64,000 bases of DNA from AP-15 sp963755435 (lineage in GTDB: Bacteria; Pseudomonadota; Alphaproteobacteria; ATCC43930; CGMCC-115725). This document shows positions 44,570 through 53,708 of the stretch, piece by piece. How positions within the stretch are numbered: the first letter of the stretch is position 1; each line of letters opens with the position of its first letter. The DNA lies in assembly GCA_963755435.1 (NCBI GenBank), contig CAVWJX010000005.1, forward strand, positions 124,001-188,000, read 5' to 3'. The position numbers and the translations under genes were made by a program. Under the pieces are notes generated by a model, which made no database searches, was not told the DNA's origin, and was given only the letters and a program-made list of their open reading frames with translations.

Positions 44570-45403
44570 CTAATCGACGATGTCGAGGCCGAGATCGAGG
44601 ATCGGGGCGCTGTGGGTGATCCAGCCCGATGAAATCAGATCGACCCCGGTGGCGGCGACCGCGGCCGCGGTCTCGGGGCTGATCCGGCCGGAGGCTTCGG
44701 TCACCGCCCGGCCGCCGACCATCGCCACCGCGCGGCGCAGGGTTTCGGGCGTCATATTGTCGAGCAGCACCGCGTCGACCCCGACCTCGAGCGCCTCGGC
44801 CAGCTGCTCGAGGGTGTCGACCTCGAGCTCGATCTTGACCAGGTGCCCGGCCTGATTGCGCGCGCGTTCGAGCGCCGGCCGCACCCCGCCGGCGAGTGCG
44901 ATATGGTTGTCCTTGATCAGCATCGCATCATCGAGGCCGAAGCGGTGATTGGCGCCGCCGCCGAGGCGAACCGCCTCCTTTTCGAGGGTGCGCAGCAGCG
45001 GCGTGGTTTTGCGCGTGCACACGATCCGGGCATGGGTTCCGGCGATCGCGTCGACCAAAGCGCGCGTCGCCGTCGCCACGCCGGACATCCGGCACAGAAA
45101 ATTGAGCGCGGTGCGCTCGGCGGCCAGAACCGGACGGGCCGAGCCGCAGATGCGGGCGACGGTGTCGCCGCGGGCGAGGCGGGAGCCGTCGCCGCGGCAG
45201 CGCTCGATGCCTAATCCCGGATCAACGAGTTCGAAGGCGAGAAGTGCCGCCTCGAGCCCGGCGACCACCCCCGGCTGGCGCGCCGCGATCACCGCCTCGA
45301 TCCGGGCATCCTCAGGCACGATCGCATCGGTCGTGATGTCGCCGGCGCGGCCCAGATCTTCGACGAGCGCTGCGCGGACGATCGGATCGATCAGGATGCG
45401 CAT
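44570..45403 (-). CDS. nadC: Nicotinate-nucleotide pyrophosphorylase (quinolinate phosphoribosyltransferase)
   Basis: A 277-residue enzyme that converts quinolinate and PRPP to nicotinate mononucleotide, the last step of the de novo branch begun by NadA. Signatures: NFLCRMSGVATATRALVDAI, VCTRKTTPLLRTLEKEAVRL, GGGANHRFGLDDAMLIKDNH, VDAVLLDNMTPETLRRAV and ASGRISPETAAAVAATGVDL. All conserved PRPP and quinolinate contact segments are intact. Third in the order nadA-TauE-nadC on the minus strand. Confidence 0.96.
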   Translation of the reverse strand: MRILIDPIVRAALVEDLGRAGDITTDAIVPEDARIEAVIAARQPGVVAGLEAALLAFELVDPGLGIERCRGDGSRLARGDTVARICGSARPVLAAERTALNFLCRMSGVATATRALVDAIAGTHARIVCTRKTTPLLRTLEKEAVRLGGGANHRFGLDDAMLIKDNHIALAGGVRPALERARNQAGHLVKIELEVDTLEQLAEALEVGVDAVLLDNMTPETLRRAVAMVGGRAVTEASGRISPETAAAVAATGVDLISSGWITHSAPILDLGLDIVD

Positions 45404-45467
45404 GTTTTACCCCATTGGTAAGTGTCGACCGATCATGCGGGTGTTCGGCCGGCGCCGGCCGGACGGG

Positions 45468-46292
45468 TCAGATCAGCGGAACCATCAGGCTGGCGAGGAA
45501 ATTGGCGGCGACCAGCAGCAGAAACAGGCCGAACCCGATTTCGAGCGTGCGCTTCGGCAGCCGGTGTGACAGACGAGCGCCGAATGGTGCAACCCAGCTC
45601 GATACCGGCGCGATCAGGACGACGCCGATCACCGAGACAAAGCCGAGCGACAGCGGCGGCAGCAGGGCCTGGTGCGGCAGACCGGCGAGGATATAGCCGA
45701 TGGCGCCGGCGATGGTGATCGGCACGCCGAGGCCGGCGGCGGTCGCCACCGCGTTGTGGATCGGCTTGCCGTAAAGCGTCAGCACCATCGTCACCAGCGA
45801 GCCGCCGGCGATCCCCATCAGCGAGGAGCCGAGGCCGATGGCGAAGCCGTAGCCGGTCATCGCCGCCGCACCCGGCAATTCGCTGCCGAGCACCCAGCCG
45901 CCGCCGACTAGCAGCTTTGCTGCGATCAGGCAGGCGATCAGCACGAACGCCGCCTTGAAGGTGTCGGGCGGGGCCAGCGCAGCCAGCACGGAGCCGACCG
46001 CGACGCCGGCCATCGCCGGCAGCGCCCAGCGGCGCACGATTTCGGGGAGCACGAAGCCCCGCGCCTGGTGCGCGCGGTAGGAGCGCAGCGCGGTCGGCAC
46101 GATGATCGCCAGTGCGGTGCCGATGCACAGTTGCATGCGCACCGCCTCGGGCACGCCGAGTAGGCGGAACACCTCGAACAGCACCGGCACGATGACCGCA
46201 CCGCCACCGATGCCGAACAGCCCGGCCAGGATGCCGGTCACCACCCCGGCGGCGATGACGCTCGCCGCCAGCCATGCAAGCTCGCCCATCAT
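45468..46292 (-). CDS. TauE/SafE-family sulfite exporter-like permease
   Basis: About 274 residues with eight hydrophobic segments and the duplicated family motif: TGILAGLFGIGGGAVIVPVL near the N-terminus and GLGSSLMGIAGGSLVTMVLT in the second half. Family members move sulphite, sulphoacetate or other organic anions, sometimes in taurine degradation, but substrates are mostly unknown. ATG 46292 (or 46289) is used; ATG 46307 is possible. The gene lies between nadA and nadC, in the place where nadB often sits. Confidence 0.82.
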   Translation of the reverse strand: MMGELAWLAASVIAAGVVTGILAGLFGIGGGAVIVPVLFEVFRLLGVPEAVRMQLCIGTALAIIVPTALRSYRAHQARGFVLPEIVRRWALPAMAGVAVGSVLAALAPPDTFKAAFVLIACLIAAKLLVGGGWVLGSELPGAAAMTGYGFAIGLGSSLMGIAGGSLVTMVLTLYGKPIHNAVATAAGLGVPITIAGAIGYILAGLPHQALLPPLSLGFVSVIGVVLIAPVSSWVAPFGARLSHRLPKRTLEIGFGLFLLLVAANFLASLMVPLI

Positions 46293-46377
46293 CCCCCGCC
46301 TGGACATCCGCCGTCTGGACGCCGGCCGGGCCGGGCCGCTCCACCCGCGCCAAAGCGGGCATGACCGGGAAAGGATC

Positions 46378-47376
46378 TCAGCCGAAGGCCAGCATGCGCT
46401 CGACCGCCTGGCGGGCGCGGCCGGCGATCGCCGGATCGACCGTCACCTCGTGGCTCATGGTTTCGAGCGCGCGGCGGATCTTGGGCAAGGTGATCCGCTT
46501 CATATGCGGGCACAGATTGCACGGCCGCACAAAGTCGAGATCGGGGTATTGCAGCGCGACGTTGTCGCTCATCGAGCATTCGGTCAGCAGCACCACCCGC
46601 GCCGGCCGTTCGCGGCCGACATAATCGGCCATCGCCGCGGTCGAGCCGGTGAAATCGCATTCGGCGACGACCTCGGGCGGGCATTCCGGATGGGCCAGCA
46701 CGACGACCCCGGGATGGCTCGCCCGCACCTCGCGGACGTCTTGCGCGGTAAACCGCTCATGCACCTCGCAATGGCCTTTCCAGGCGATGATCTCGACCGC
46801 GGTCTGGGCCGCGGTGTTGCGCGCCAGGTACTCGTCGGGCAGCATGATGACCCGCTTCGCGCCCAGCCCCTCGACGATCTTCTTGGCATTGGCCGAGGTG
46901 CAGCAGATGTCCAACTCGGCCTTGACCGCGGCCGAAGTGTTGACGTAGCTGACGATCGGCACACCCGGGTGGCGCTCGCGCATCAGCCGGATATCGGCGG
47001 CGGTGATCGAGGCGGCGAGCGAGCAGCCGGCCTTGAGGTCGGGGATCAGCACGGTCTTTTGCGGGTTGAGCAGCTTGGCGGTCTCGGCCATGAAATGGAC
47101 GCCGGCGAGCACGATCACCTGGGCGTCGGTACGCGTCGCCTCGCGGGCGAGCGCCAGACTGTCGCCGACGATATCGGCCACGGTGTGGAAGATCTCGGGC
47201 GTCTGATAGTTATGGGCGAGTACGACCGCGTTGCGCTCGCGCTTGAGGCGCAGGATTGCCGCGATGTCGTCGGCCAGGACCGGCCATTCGACAGGCGGGA
47301 TGTGCCGTTCCACGCGCCGGTAGAGATCGATGAGCGGCATTGTCGTGGTGGCGGTCGCGGCAGCGGTGTCCAGCAC
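46378..47376 (-). CDS. nadA: Quinolinate synthase NadA
   Basis: A 332-residue [4Fe-4S] enzyme condensing iminoaspartate with dihydroxyacetone phosphate to quinolinate. Iron-sulphur cysteines are expected in DLKAGCSLAASI, at the HPECPPEVV segment and in RPCNLCPHMKRI. The N-terminal ERNAVVLAHNYQTPEIFHTV is family-typical. The GTG at 47376 follows TAAGGAGGATTC, a near-perfect ribosome-binding site, so the start is well supported. An operator-like palindrome overlaps this site. NadB, which supplies iminoaspartate, is not in the window. Confidence 0.96.
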   Translation of the reverse strand: MLDTAAATATTTMPLIDLYRRVERHIPPVEWPVLADDIAAILRLKRERNAVVLAHNYQTPEIFHTVADIVGDSLALAREATRTDAQVIVLAGVHFMAETAKLLNPQKTVLIPDLKAGCSLAASITAADIRLMRERHPGVPIVSYVNTSAAVKAELDICCTSANAKKIVEGLGAKRVIMLPDEYLARNTAAQTAVEIIAWKGHCEVHERFTAQDVREVRASHPGVVVLAHPECPPEVVAECDFTGSTAAMADYVGRERPARVVLLTECSMSDNVALQYPDLDFVRPCNLCPHMKRITLPKIRRALETMSHEVTVDPAIAGRARQAVERMLAFG

Positions 47377-47387
47377 GAATCCTCCTT

Positions 47388-47404
47388 ATGCTCAGATTGA
47401 GCAT
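47388..47404. promoter_or_regulatory. Operator palindrome over the nadA ribosome-binding site (NadQ/NrtR-like)
   Basis: ATGCTCA (47388-47394) and TGAGCAT (47398-47404) form a perfect 7-3-7 inverted repeat. It lies 11 bases upstream of the nadA GTG and next to its Shine-Dalgarno sequence on the minus strand, an ideal repressor position. NAD synthesis genes in Alphaproteobacteria are commonly controlled by NadQ or NrtR-type repressors; this site is compatible with such a regulator, but I assign no name. Confidence 0.6.
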
Positions 47405-47589
47405 TTATGGGCTCCGGAAAAGCCGGGCAAACGCGCCCGGCCTTTGGTTATGCTGGAGATGAGGATAAGCCCGGCAATCGAACTGTCAAGGTCCGGTTTG
47501 TCGATTCTGGCCATGGCGCCGCGCAGTGCAGAGCCGCGCGGTGCAGCGGCGGGCTTGCAAAGCCACCGGATCAGGGTAATTCCATAGCC

Positions 47590-48693
47590 ATGCCGACCGC
47601 CCTCGACAAGCTCGCCTTCGACGCCGCCCAGACCGCGCGGGTCGGCTGGTTCTTCGGCCAGAAGCTATTGGCTGCGCGCCTCAGCCGGCCTGTGCCGCTG
47701 CCGGCGTCCTTGCATGGGCGCCCGATGCCCGGTCGGCGGCGCATTCTCGGCGATTTGCGCGCCCTGATCGAGCAGGACTGGCGCAACATCAAGGCCGGGC
47801 ACTACGCGCCTCCGGCCGAGGCGATCGGCAGCCCGCTCGCCGCCTTGCGCCGCGCCGCCGATTTTTTTGCCGATCTCGCCGCGGTCGACGAAAGCCGGCA
47901 CGGCGCGCCCGGCGAGCGGCTGCTGCGCGAGCCGCCGCCCGGAAACTATCCGCGCTACTACCTGCAGAAATTTCACTTTCAGAGCGACGGCTATCTGAGC
48001 GCCGCTTCGGCCGAGCGCTACGACCACCAGGTCGAGGTCCTGTTCGGCGGCGGTGCCGCGGCGATGCGGCGCCAGGCGCTGGTGCCGCTCAGACGCGCGC
48101 TCGCCGAATATCCGGCCGACCGGCGCGACCCGGCGCGGCTCCTCGATCTTGCTTGCGGCACCGGCAGCTTTCTGCGCGAGGTCAAGGCCAACTGGCCCCG
48201 GCTGCATGTGACCGGGCTCGATTTGTCGCCGCATTACCTGGCGGTCGCCCGGCGCGAACTGGCGGCGTGGTCGCGCACCCGGCTGGTCGAGGGCCGAGCC
48301 GAGGCGATGCCGTTCGCCGACGGCGAGTTCACCGTCGTCACCTCGATCTATCTCTTTCACGAATTGCCGCCGCGAATTCGCCGCGCCGTGTTCGCCGAGA
48401 TCCGGCGGGTGCTCCGGCCCGGCGGAACCTTGATCCTGGTCGATTCACTGCAAACCGGCGACGTGCCCGATTATGACGCGATGCTCGAATCGTTTCCCGC
48501 CGGGTTCCACGAACCCTATTACGCGAGCTATCTGCGCGAGGATCTCGACCGGCTGGCGGGTCCGGGGTTTGCCGCGGCCGAGCGCTTTCCCGCCTATTTT
48601 TCCAAGGTGCTGAGCTGGCGCCGCGCGACTGATGCCACCGGCTCTGCGAGCGCCGGCAAGATGCCGGCAAGACGCCGGTCTCAGCCCGGCTGA
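47590..48693 (+). CDS. Class I SAM-dependent methyltransferase
   Basis: A 367-residue protein. N-terminal helical region (about 1-150) without clear motif, then a UbiE-like methyltransferase domain with motif I LLDLACGTGSFLREVKANWP, post-I VTGLDLSPHYLAVARRELAA, EAMPFADGEFTVVTSIYLFH and IRRVLRPGGTLILVDSLQTG. ATG 47590 is chosen by the family-like N-terminus; the upstream extension looks non-coding. Divergent from nadA across about 210 bp that includes the operator palindrome. The acceptor is unknown. The end overlaps the converging aminotransferase gene by 13 bases. Confidence 0.85.
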   Translation: MPTALDKLAFDAAQTARVGWFFGQKLLAARLSRPVPLPASLHGRPMPGRRRILGDLRALIEQDWRNIKAGHYAPPAEAIGSPLAALRRAADFFADLAAVDESRHGAPGERLLREPPPGNYPRYYLQKFHFQSDGYLSAASAERYDHQVEVLFGGGAAAMRRQALVPLRRALAEYPADRRDPARLLDLACGTGSFLREVKANWPRLHVTGLDLSPHYLAVARRELAAWSRTRLVEGRAEAMPFADGEFTVVTSIYLFHELPPRIRRAVFAEIRRVLRPGGTLILVDSLQTGDVPDYDAMLESFPAGFHEPYYASYLREDLDRLAGPGFAAAERFPAYFSKVLSWRRATDATGSASAGKMPARRRSQPG

Positions 48694-49928
48694 GCGGCGG
48701 CGCGGCGGATGTTGGCGCTCTGCTCGGGGAGGCCGGTCTCCTGGTGGCAGATCCGCGCCAGGGCGGCGATGCCGCTCCGGATCTCGTCCTTGGACGGAAG
48801 CGCGAAGCAGAGCCGCATATGGGACTTGGTCTCGGCCGGGTTGCACGACCATTCGGGGCCGGGGTTGAAAACCAGCCCCTCCTTGGCGGCGGGGGCCACG
48901 AGCTTGGTCACGTCGACCCGGTCGGGTAGCTTGATCCACAGAAAGATGCCGCCCTTCGGCCGCCACATCTGTTCGACGGTGGTGCCGAACTCGCGTTCGA
49001 GCGCGTCGACCATGGTCTCGAGCTTCTCCTTCAACACCCCGGTCAGTTCGCCGACATGCTCCTCGAAATGGTGCGAGAAATATTCGGCGACGACCATCTG
49101 CTCGAGCGCTCCGGTGCCGCTGTCGGTCTCGCGCTTGAGGCCGACGAGCCGGCTCATCACCGCCCAGTCGGCGACGACGTAGCCGAGCCGCAACGCCGGC
49201 GCCAGGGTCTTGGAAAACGAGCCGACATGGATCACCTGGCTCGGGTCGAGCGAATAGATCGCCGGCGGCGCGCCCTCGCTCCAGGTCAGATCGGCATAGC
49301 ATTCGTCCTCGAAGATCGGCACCCCGTGGCGCTTGGCGAGGCCGAGCAGCGCGTGGCGGCGGTCCATCGGCAGGATCGAGCCGGTCGGGTTCTGCACGGT
49401 CGGGATCGTATAGATGTATTTGGGCACCGTCCCGTTGCGCTTCAGCTCGTCAAGGATCCGGCCGAGCGCGTCGAGGCGCAATCCGTCGTCGTCGAGCGGC
49501 GCGCCAACTACCGTGACGCCCAGACGCTGCAGCTTGCTGATCGCCCCGCCATAGGTGAATTCCTCGAGGATCACGGTGTCGCCGCGATTGAGCAGCACCC
49601 GGTTGACGAGATCGAGGCCCTGGCCCGAGCCGGAGGTGATCAGCACCTCGTCGGGCGAGCACGCGATGCCGCGCCCCTTGACCTTGTTGACGACGAACTC
49701 GCGGGTGGCGCGAAAGCCCTGCGGCCCATGCGGGTTGTAGAGGGCGAGATCGGCCCCATCGCGGCGCAGCACCGCCGCCGCCGCCGCCGCCAGGGCCGCC
49801 GCCGGGACATGCTCGCGGTCGTTATGGCCACCGATGAAATTGTATTTGGGAAAGCCGGTCCAGCGCGGCGCCGCCGCCGGCAGGTCCTTGGCGAACAGGT
49901 TCGTGTAGGCGAAGCCGTCGGCGGCCAT
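48681..49928 (-). CDS. PLP-dependent aminotransferase, 2-aminoadipate aminotransferase (LysN)-like
   Basis: A 415-residue fold type I enzyme without the GntR domain of MocR regulators. PLP lysine is in HVGSFSKTLAPALRLGYVVA; other marks are LYNPHGPQGFRATREFVVNK, PTVQNPTGSILPMDRRHALL, FEDECYADLTW and the C-terminal SHMRLCFALPSKDEIRSGI. Members use 2-aminoadipate, kynurenine or aromatic amino acids, so the substrate is not fixed. GAAGGAA precedes the ATG. Confidence 0.85.
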   Translation of the reverse strand: MAADGFAYTNLFAKDLPAAAPRWTGFPKYNFIGGHNDREHVPAAALAAAAAAVLRRDGADLALYNPHGPQGFRATREFVVNKVKGRGIACSPDEVLITSGSGQGLDLVNRVLLNRGDTVILEEFTYGGAISKLQRLGVTVVGAPLDDDGLRLDALGRILDELKRNGTVPKYIYTIPTVQNPTGSILPMDRRHALLGLAKRHGVPIFEDECYADLTWSEGAPPAIYSLDPSQVIHVGSFSKTLAPALRLGYVVADWAVMSRLVGLKRETDSGTGALEQMVVAEYFSHHFEEHVGELTGVLKEKLETMVDALEREFGTTVEQMWRPKGGIFLWIKLPDRVDVTKLVAPAAKEGLVFNPGPEWSCNPAETKSHMRLCFALPSKDEIRSGIAALARICHQETGLPEQSANIRRAAAQPG

Positions 49929-50069
49929 GATGCGGTTCCTTCTTTAACGCGCCCCGCCGCCGTCATCACCGGGCTGACCCGGTGACCCACGTCTTCCGTC
50001 GCTGACGCTGGAAGGCGCGGATGGCCGGAACAAGTCCGGCCATGACGGGAATAGCGGGCTTTCTGAGGG

Positions 50070-51020
50070 TCAGCGCGCGACTTTGGCGTGCTTGCCGGAG
50101 AGCTGCGGGGTGATGTCCGGATAGGCGCCGGCGGTCTTCTGCGCCGCCTGCTCGTGCATCTGCAGCCGGGTGCGCCGCTCCCATTTGCGCTTCAGCTCGT
50201 CCTTGACGTTGAAGGCGAGCTTACCGACGCCCTCGATCTCGAGCTCGATCTTGTCGCCGTCCATGAACGGGTTGAGCCCGCGGTGATTGGTGCCGGTGGC
50301 GACGATGTCGCCCGGCTCCAACGGATGGATCGAGCTCAGCCACTCGATGCATCGCGGGATCTTGTGCGCCATGTCGCTGGTGTTGAAGTTCTGCATCAGG
50401 GTGCCGTTGTTCGACAGCCGGATCTGCAGTTTCTGCGGGTCGGGGATCTCGTCCTTGGTGACAATGCACGGCCCGATCGGGGCAAAGGTGTCGCGCGACT
50501 TCATCGCGAAAAATCCGGGGGCCGGCAGCCCGCGCGCCGAGCCATCGATAAAGCAGGTGTAGCCGAAGATGTGATCCATCGCGTCGGCCGCCTTGACGTG
50601 GCTCGCCCTTTTACCGATGACCAGCGCCAATTCAGCCTCGCCCTCGAAGATCGTCGCCGGCTCGTCCGGCAAGACCATCGTGTCGCCCGGCCCGACGATC
50701 GCATTCGGCGATTTGTGGAAGGCGTTGATCGGCGCCGGCGCGCTGCGGGTGCCGTCCTCCATGTAGTTGACCGCCATGCAGTCGATGTTGACCGGCTTGG
50801 GCAACGGCGGGCGGATCCTGACCGACGACAGCGGCACCCCTTGTCCGCTCGCCGCCGCGTCTTCGAGCTTGCCTTTGTACTGGCCAAAATTGGCGATCAG
50901 CCCGTTCATCAGGTCGCCCGGCCCGGTGTGCGGGATATCGCGCACCGCCGCCGACACGTCGACGACGCGGTCGCCTTTGACCACGCCCAGTTTCCAGTCG
51001 TCGAAATACACCAGCTTCAT
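50070..51020 (-). CDS. Fumarylacetoacetate hydrolase (FAH) family protein
   Basis: About 316 residues from ATG 51020, which has GGAGG ten bases upstream. The metal site Glu-x-Glu is in FEGEAELALVIGKRASHVKA with a later Asp in FGYTCFIDGSARGLPAP; GTNHRGLNPFMDGDKIELEI near the end is also family-typical. Members hydrolyse C-C bonds of acyl-ketones or decarboxylate/hydrate aromatic meta-cleavage products. It lies 11 bp after a small cupin gene on the same strand, so the two probably form one operon. Confidence 0.88.
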   Translation of the reverse strand: MKLVYFDDWKLGVVKGDRVVDVSAAVRDIPHTGPGDLMNGLIANFGQYKGKLEDAAASGQGVPLSSVRIRPPLPKPVNIDCMAVNYMEDGTRSAPAPINAFHKSPNAIVGPGDTMVLPDEPATIFEGEAELALVIGKRASHVKAADAMDHIFGYTCFIDGSARGLPAPGFFAMKSRDTFAPIGPCIVTKDEIPDPQKLQIRLSNNGTLMQNFNTSDMAHKIPRCIEWLSSIHPLEPGDIVATGTNHRGLNPFMDGDKIELEIEGVGKLAFNVKDELKRKWERRTRLQMHEQAAQKTAGAYPDITPQLSGKHAKVAR

Positions 51021-51031
51021 GTGAGCCTCCG

Positions 51032-51382
51032 TTATTCCACAGGCACGAAGATGCAATTGCGGATCTTGCCGTCGAGCGCCTTCGAGAGATGACCCTTGCC
51101 GGTGGTGTCCTCGACCAGGACCACCTCGCCGGCGCCGATCTTGCGCGCCTGGCCGTCGCTCGCGGTGATCTCGACGCCGGCATCGAGATTGATGATGTAT
51201 TGCCGCCGGGGCGCCGGATGCCAGTCGAGATCGTAGGTCGGCGGCACCTCGCGAAAGATGATGCCGGTGGCCGGCAGGCGCTTCGACAATTTGCCCGAGC
51301 GGGTCTCCTCGACCCATTCGATCTCGACGTCGCGCCAATGCGACTGACCCTGGGCGTCGGCATAAAGATTATGGACCCGCAT
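51032..51382 (-). CDS. Small cupin-domain protein
   Basis: A 116-residue single-domain cupin. The core pattern is a G/H-rich beta barrel: IFREVPPTYDLDWHPAPRRQ, YIINLDAGVEITASDGQARK, IGAGEVVLVEDTTGKGHLSK. Histidines that could bind metal are present (DWHPAP and GKGHLS). GGAGAG lies just before ATG 51382; the longer frame upstream runs into the acyltransferase gene and is rejected. First gene of a two-gene unit with the FAH protein, which suggests a role in the same pathway. Confidence 0.8.
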   Translation of the reverse strand: MRVHNLYADAQGQSHWRDVEIEWVEETRSGKLSKRLPATGIIFREVPPTYDLDWHPAPRRQYIINLDAGVEITASDGQARKIGAGEVVLVEDTTGKGHLSKALDGKIRNCIFVPVE

Positions 51383-51489
51383 CGCGTCTCTCCCCGACCA
51401 TTGGCTGATCGCGCGCATACTAAAGGCGGAGCCGACCCCGGCGCCAGCCCTCTCGACGTCCGCCCTGGCCCGCCGCACCGCCCGCCCGG

Positions 51490-52617
51490 TCAGACTTGCT
51501 GCGGCGCTGCCGGTGCTGGAAGTGCCGTTGGTCGGCGCGAGCCGGGTTTGAGGCGCAATGCCGGGCGCTCGACCAGATGCCACGACAGGAAGGCGATGGC
51601 CGCGGTCGCCGGCAACGCGATCGCGAACAGCTGCCACCACAGGGCCCGCCCGCCCAGGTACCAGATCACCGCCTCCTCGACCGGCCAGCCATAGATGTAG
51701 AGGCCATAGGACAAGTCGCCGAAGCGCGTCGCCGGGATCACCGGCAGCCGCGGGTTGAGCGCCAGCCACAATGCCAGATAGCAGCCGAACAGCGGAAACA
51801 GCGGGATGAACTGGCGCAATGGCACGCTGAGCACCAGGCCGGCCAGGGCCAGGAGCGCCACCCGGCCGTCGAAGATGCGGGTCGCGCGCAATTTATAGAG
51901 CACCATGCCGGCGGCGAAAAAGCCGAGCATCCAGCCCCAGCCGCCCAACACCGCGAGGGCGCCGAAAGAGAGGCAAGCGATGCCGAGTGCCAGCAGCAGC
52001 AACGCCACCGGCAGGGTCAATAGCCGGGTCACGCCGAGACCGAGCACCATCAGATACATGATGAATTCCGGGCGCAGGGTCCACATCGAGCCGTTGACCT
52101 CGAGCCCGGCCGCGTTGTTGACGAACATCACCCCCGGCAATTCGTGCACCACCTGGTAGAGCAAGGTGTTGCCGACCAGGAACTGGTAGGGCTGCGGCTG
52201 GCTGAAATAGACGGCGGGCTCCAGGGTGGTGACCAGCGGCGCCAGCACGAAGGCCGAAATGAAGGTGGCGACGAACAGGCCGGGAAAGATCCGCAGCGCC
52301 CGCTTGGCGAGATAGCGCCACGGATCGGCGGTCTGCTCGAAGCTCTGGGTGATCAGAAAGCCGCTGATCGCGAAGAACACGAAGACGCCGCAAAGCCCGA
52401 GGATCGACTGGTTGCCGGTCAGCCGGATCAGCCATTCATGCTTTTGCGTGCCCTCGGCAATCAGGAACGAATGCGAAAAGATCACCGACGTCGCGGCCAG
52501 GAGGCGCAGCGCGTCGAAATTGTTGCGTCTGGGGAACGACCGGTGCCGGCGCCACGCTCGGCCCTTACCCGGCGAACAGCCGGGCGACGCGCTCGCGGTG
52601 CCAGGTGGCGTCGCCAA
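51490..52617 (-). CDS. Acyltransferase family 3 membrane protein (OafA/YrhL-like)
   Basis: About 375 residues, with about ten membrane segments. Signatures are RNNFDALRLLAATSVIFSHS with the conserved His, FFAISGFLITQSFEQTADPW, and RALRIFPGLFVATFISAFVL (the R-x10-H and RxxR motifs of acyltransferase-3). These transfer acyl groups to surface glycans or peptidoglycan. The start is uncertain: TTG 52617 is the first in-frame start and overlaps the acyl-CoA dehydrogenase gene by 53 bases; a true start a few codons later is possible. No other polysaccharide gene is adjacent. Confidence 0.78.
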   Translation of the reverse strand: MATPPGTASASPGCSPGKGRAWRRHRSFPRRNNFDALRLLAATSVIFSHSFLIAEGTQKHEWLIRLTGNQSILGLCGVFVFFAISGFLITQSFEQTADPWRYLAKRALRIFPGLFVATFISAFVLAPLVTTLEPAVYFSQPQPYQFLVGNTLLYQVVHELPGVMFVNNAAGLEVNGSMWTLRPEFIMYLMVLGLGVTRLLTLPVALLLLALGIACLSFGALAVLGGWGWMLGFFAAGMVLYKLRATRIFDGRVALLALAGLVLSVPLRQFIPLFPLFGCYLALWLALNPRLPVIPATRFGDLSYGLYIYGWPVEEAVIWYLGGRALWWQLFAIALPATAAIAFLSWHLVERPALRLKPGSRRPTALPAPAAPQQV

Positions 52618-53704
52618 ACGCGACCTCGCTGGCCTTGGCGCGCTTGAAATAGAGCTGCAAATCGTGCTCCCAGGTCATGCCGATGCCGCCATGCAGCTGG
52701 ATGCCGGTGCCGGCGACCCGGCGCGCCATGTCGGACGCGGCGGCCTTGGCCATCGACACCGCTAGCGGCCCGTCCTCGGCGCCCTGGTCCAATGCCCAGG
52801 CCGCGTAGTAGGTCAAGGATTTGGCGTTCTCGATCGCCACCAGCATGTCGGCCGCCTGGTGCTTGACGCCCTGATAGCTGCCGATCGGCCGGCCGAAGGC
52901 GATTCGCAATTTGGCGTAGTCGACGGTCATGTCGAGCACCTGCTGTGCCCCGCCGCACATCTCGGCGCAGAGCGCCACCGTGGCCCGCGCCACGACCCGC
53001 GACAACGCCGCCCAGCCGGCGTTCTTGTCGCCGAGCAGCGCTGACGCCGGCAGCGCCACCTGGTCGAGCCGGACCTCGCACAGCTTGCGGGTCTCGTCGA
53101 TCGTCGGGATGACCGGGATTGAGAGGCCGTGCGCCTCGGTTGGCACCAGAAACAGGCTGACGCCGTCGGCCATCGTGCTGCCGTCGCGGGTGCGCGCGGC
53201 GACCACCAGAATATCGGCCAGATGTGCGTCGCCGACAAAGAGCTTCGAGCCGGAGAGGGTAAAGCCCGCTGGCGTCTCGCGCGCCGGCAAGGTGATGCCG
53301 GCCGCGTCCCAGCGCAAATTGGCCTCGGTCCAGGCGAGTGCCGCCTTCTTCTCGCCGGCGGCGATGCGCGGCAGCCATTCGCGGCGCTGCGCCGGTGTGC
53401 CGGCCTCGGCGATCGCCGCCCCGCCGAGCAGCACGGTCGACAAGAACGGCCCCGGCATGACCCGGCGCCCCATCTCCTCCATCAGCACGACGAGATCGAC
53501 GAGGCCGAGCCCGCTGCCCCCCTCCGCCTCCGGGTAGACGATACCGAGCCAGCCCTGAAGCGCGAGCTTTTGCCAGAATTCGTCGGTCGTCGCCGCCGGC
53601 TCGGCCATGCGCGCCCGCACGAAGCGGCTGTCGCATTCGGCGTCGAGGAATTTGCGCGCGGTCTCGCGCAACATCTCCTGCTCTTCGCTAAAACCGATAT
53701 CCAT
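52565..53704 (-). CDS. Acyl-CoA dehydrogenase
   Basis: A 379-residue FAD enzyme. Family segments: FSEEQEMLRETARKFLDAEC, YPEAEGGSGLGLVDLVVLME, RIAFGRPIGSYQGVKHQAAD and QLHGGIGMTWEHDLQLYFKR. The FAD and substrate-site blocks are present, but the usual catalytic Glu is hard to place by eye. GAGGGGG precedes ATG 53704, four bases after the stop of a second acyl-CoA dehydrogenase gene, so both are in one operon. The pairing of two different dehydrogenases recalls the two-subunit ACAD enzymes of steroid-type pathways, but that is an inference. Confidence 0.87.
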   Translation of the reverse strand: MDIGFSEEQEMLRETARKFLDAECDSRFVRARMAEPAATTDEFWQKLALQGWLGIVYPEAEGGSGLGLVDLVVLMEEMGRRVMPGPFLSTVLLGGAAIAEAGTPAQRREWLPRIAAGEKKAALAWTEANLRWDAAGITLPARETPAGFTLSGSKLFVGDAHLADILVVAARTRDGSTMADGVSLFLVPTEAHGLSIPVIPTIDETRKLCEVRLDQVALPASALLGDKNAGWAALSRVVARATVALCAEMCGGAQQVLDMTVDYAKLRIAFGRPIGSYQGVKHQAADMLVAIENAKSLTYYAAWALDQGAEDGPLAVSMAKAAASDMARRVAGTGIQLHGGIGMTWEHDLQLYFKRAKASEVAFGDATWHRERVARLFAG

Positions 53705-53708
53705 CGGA

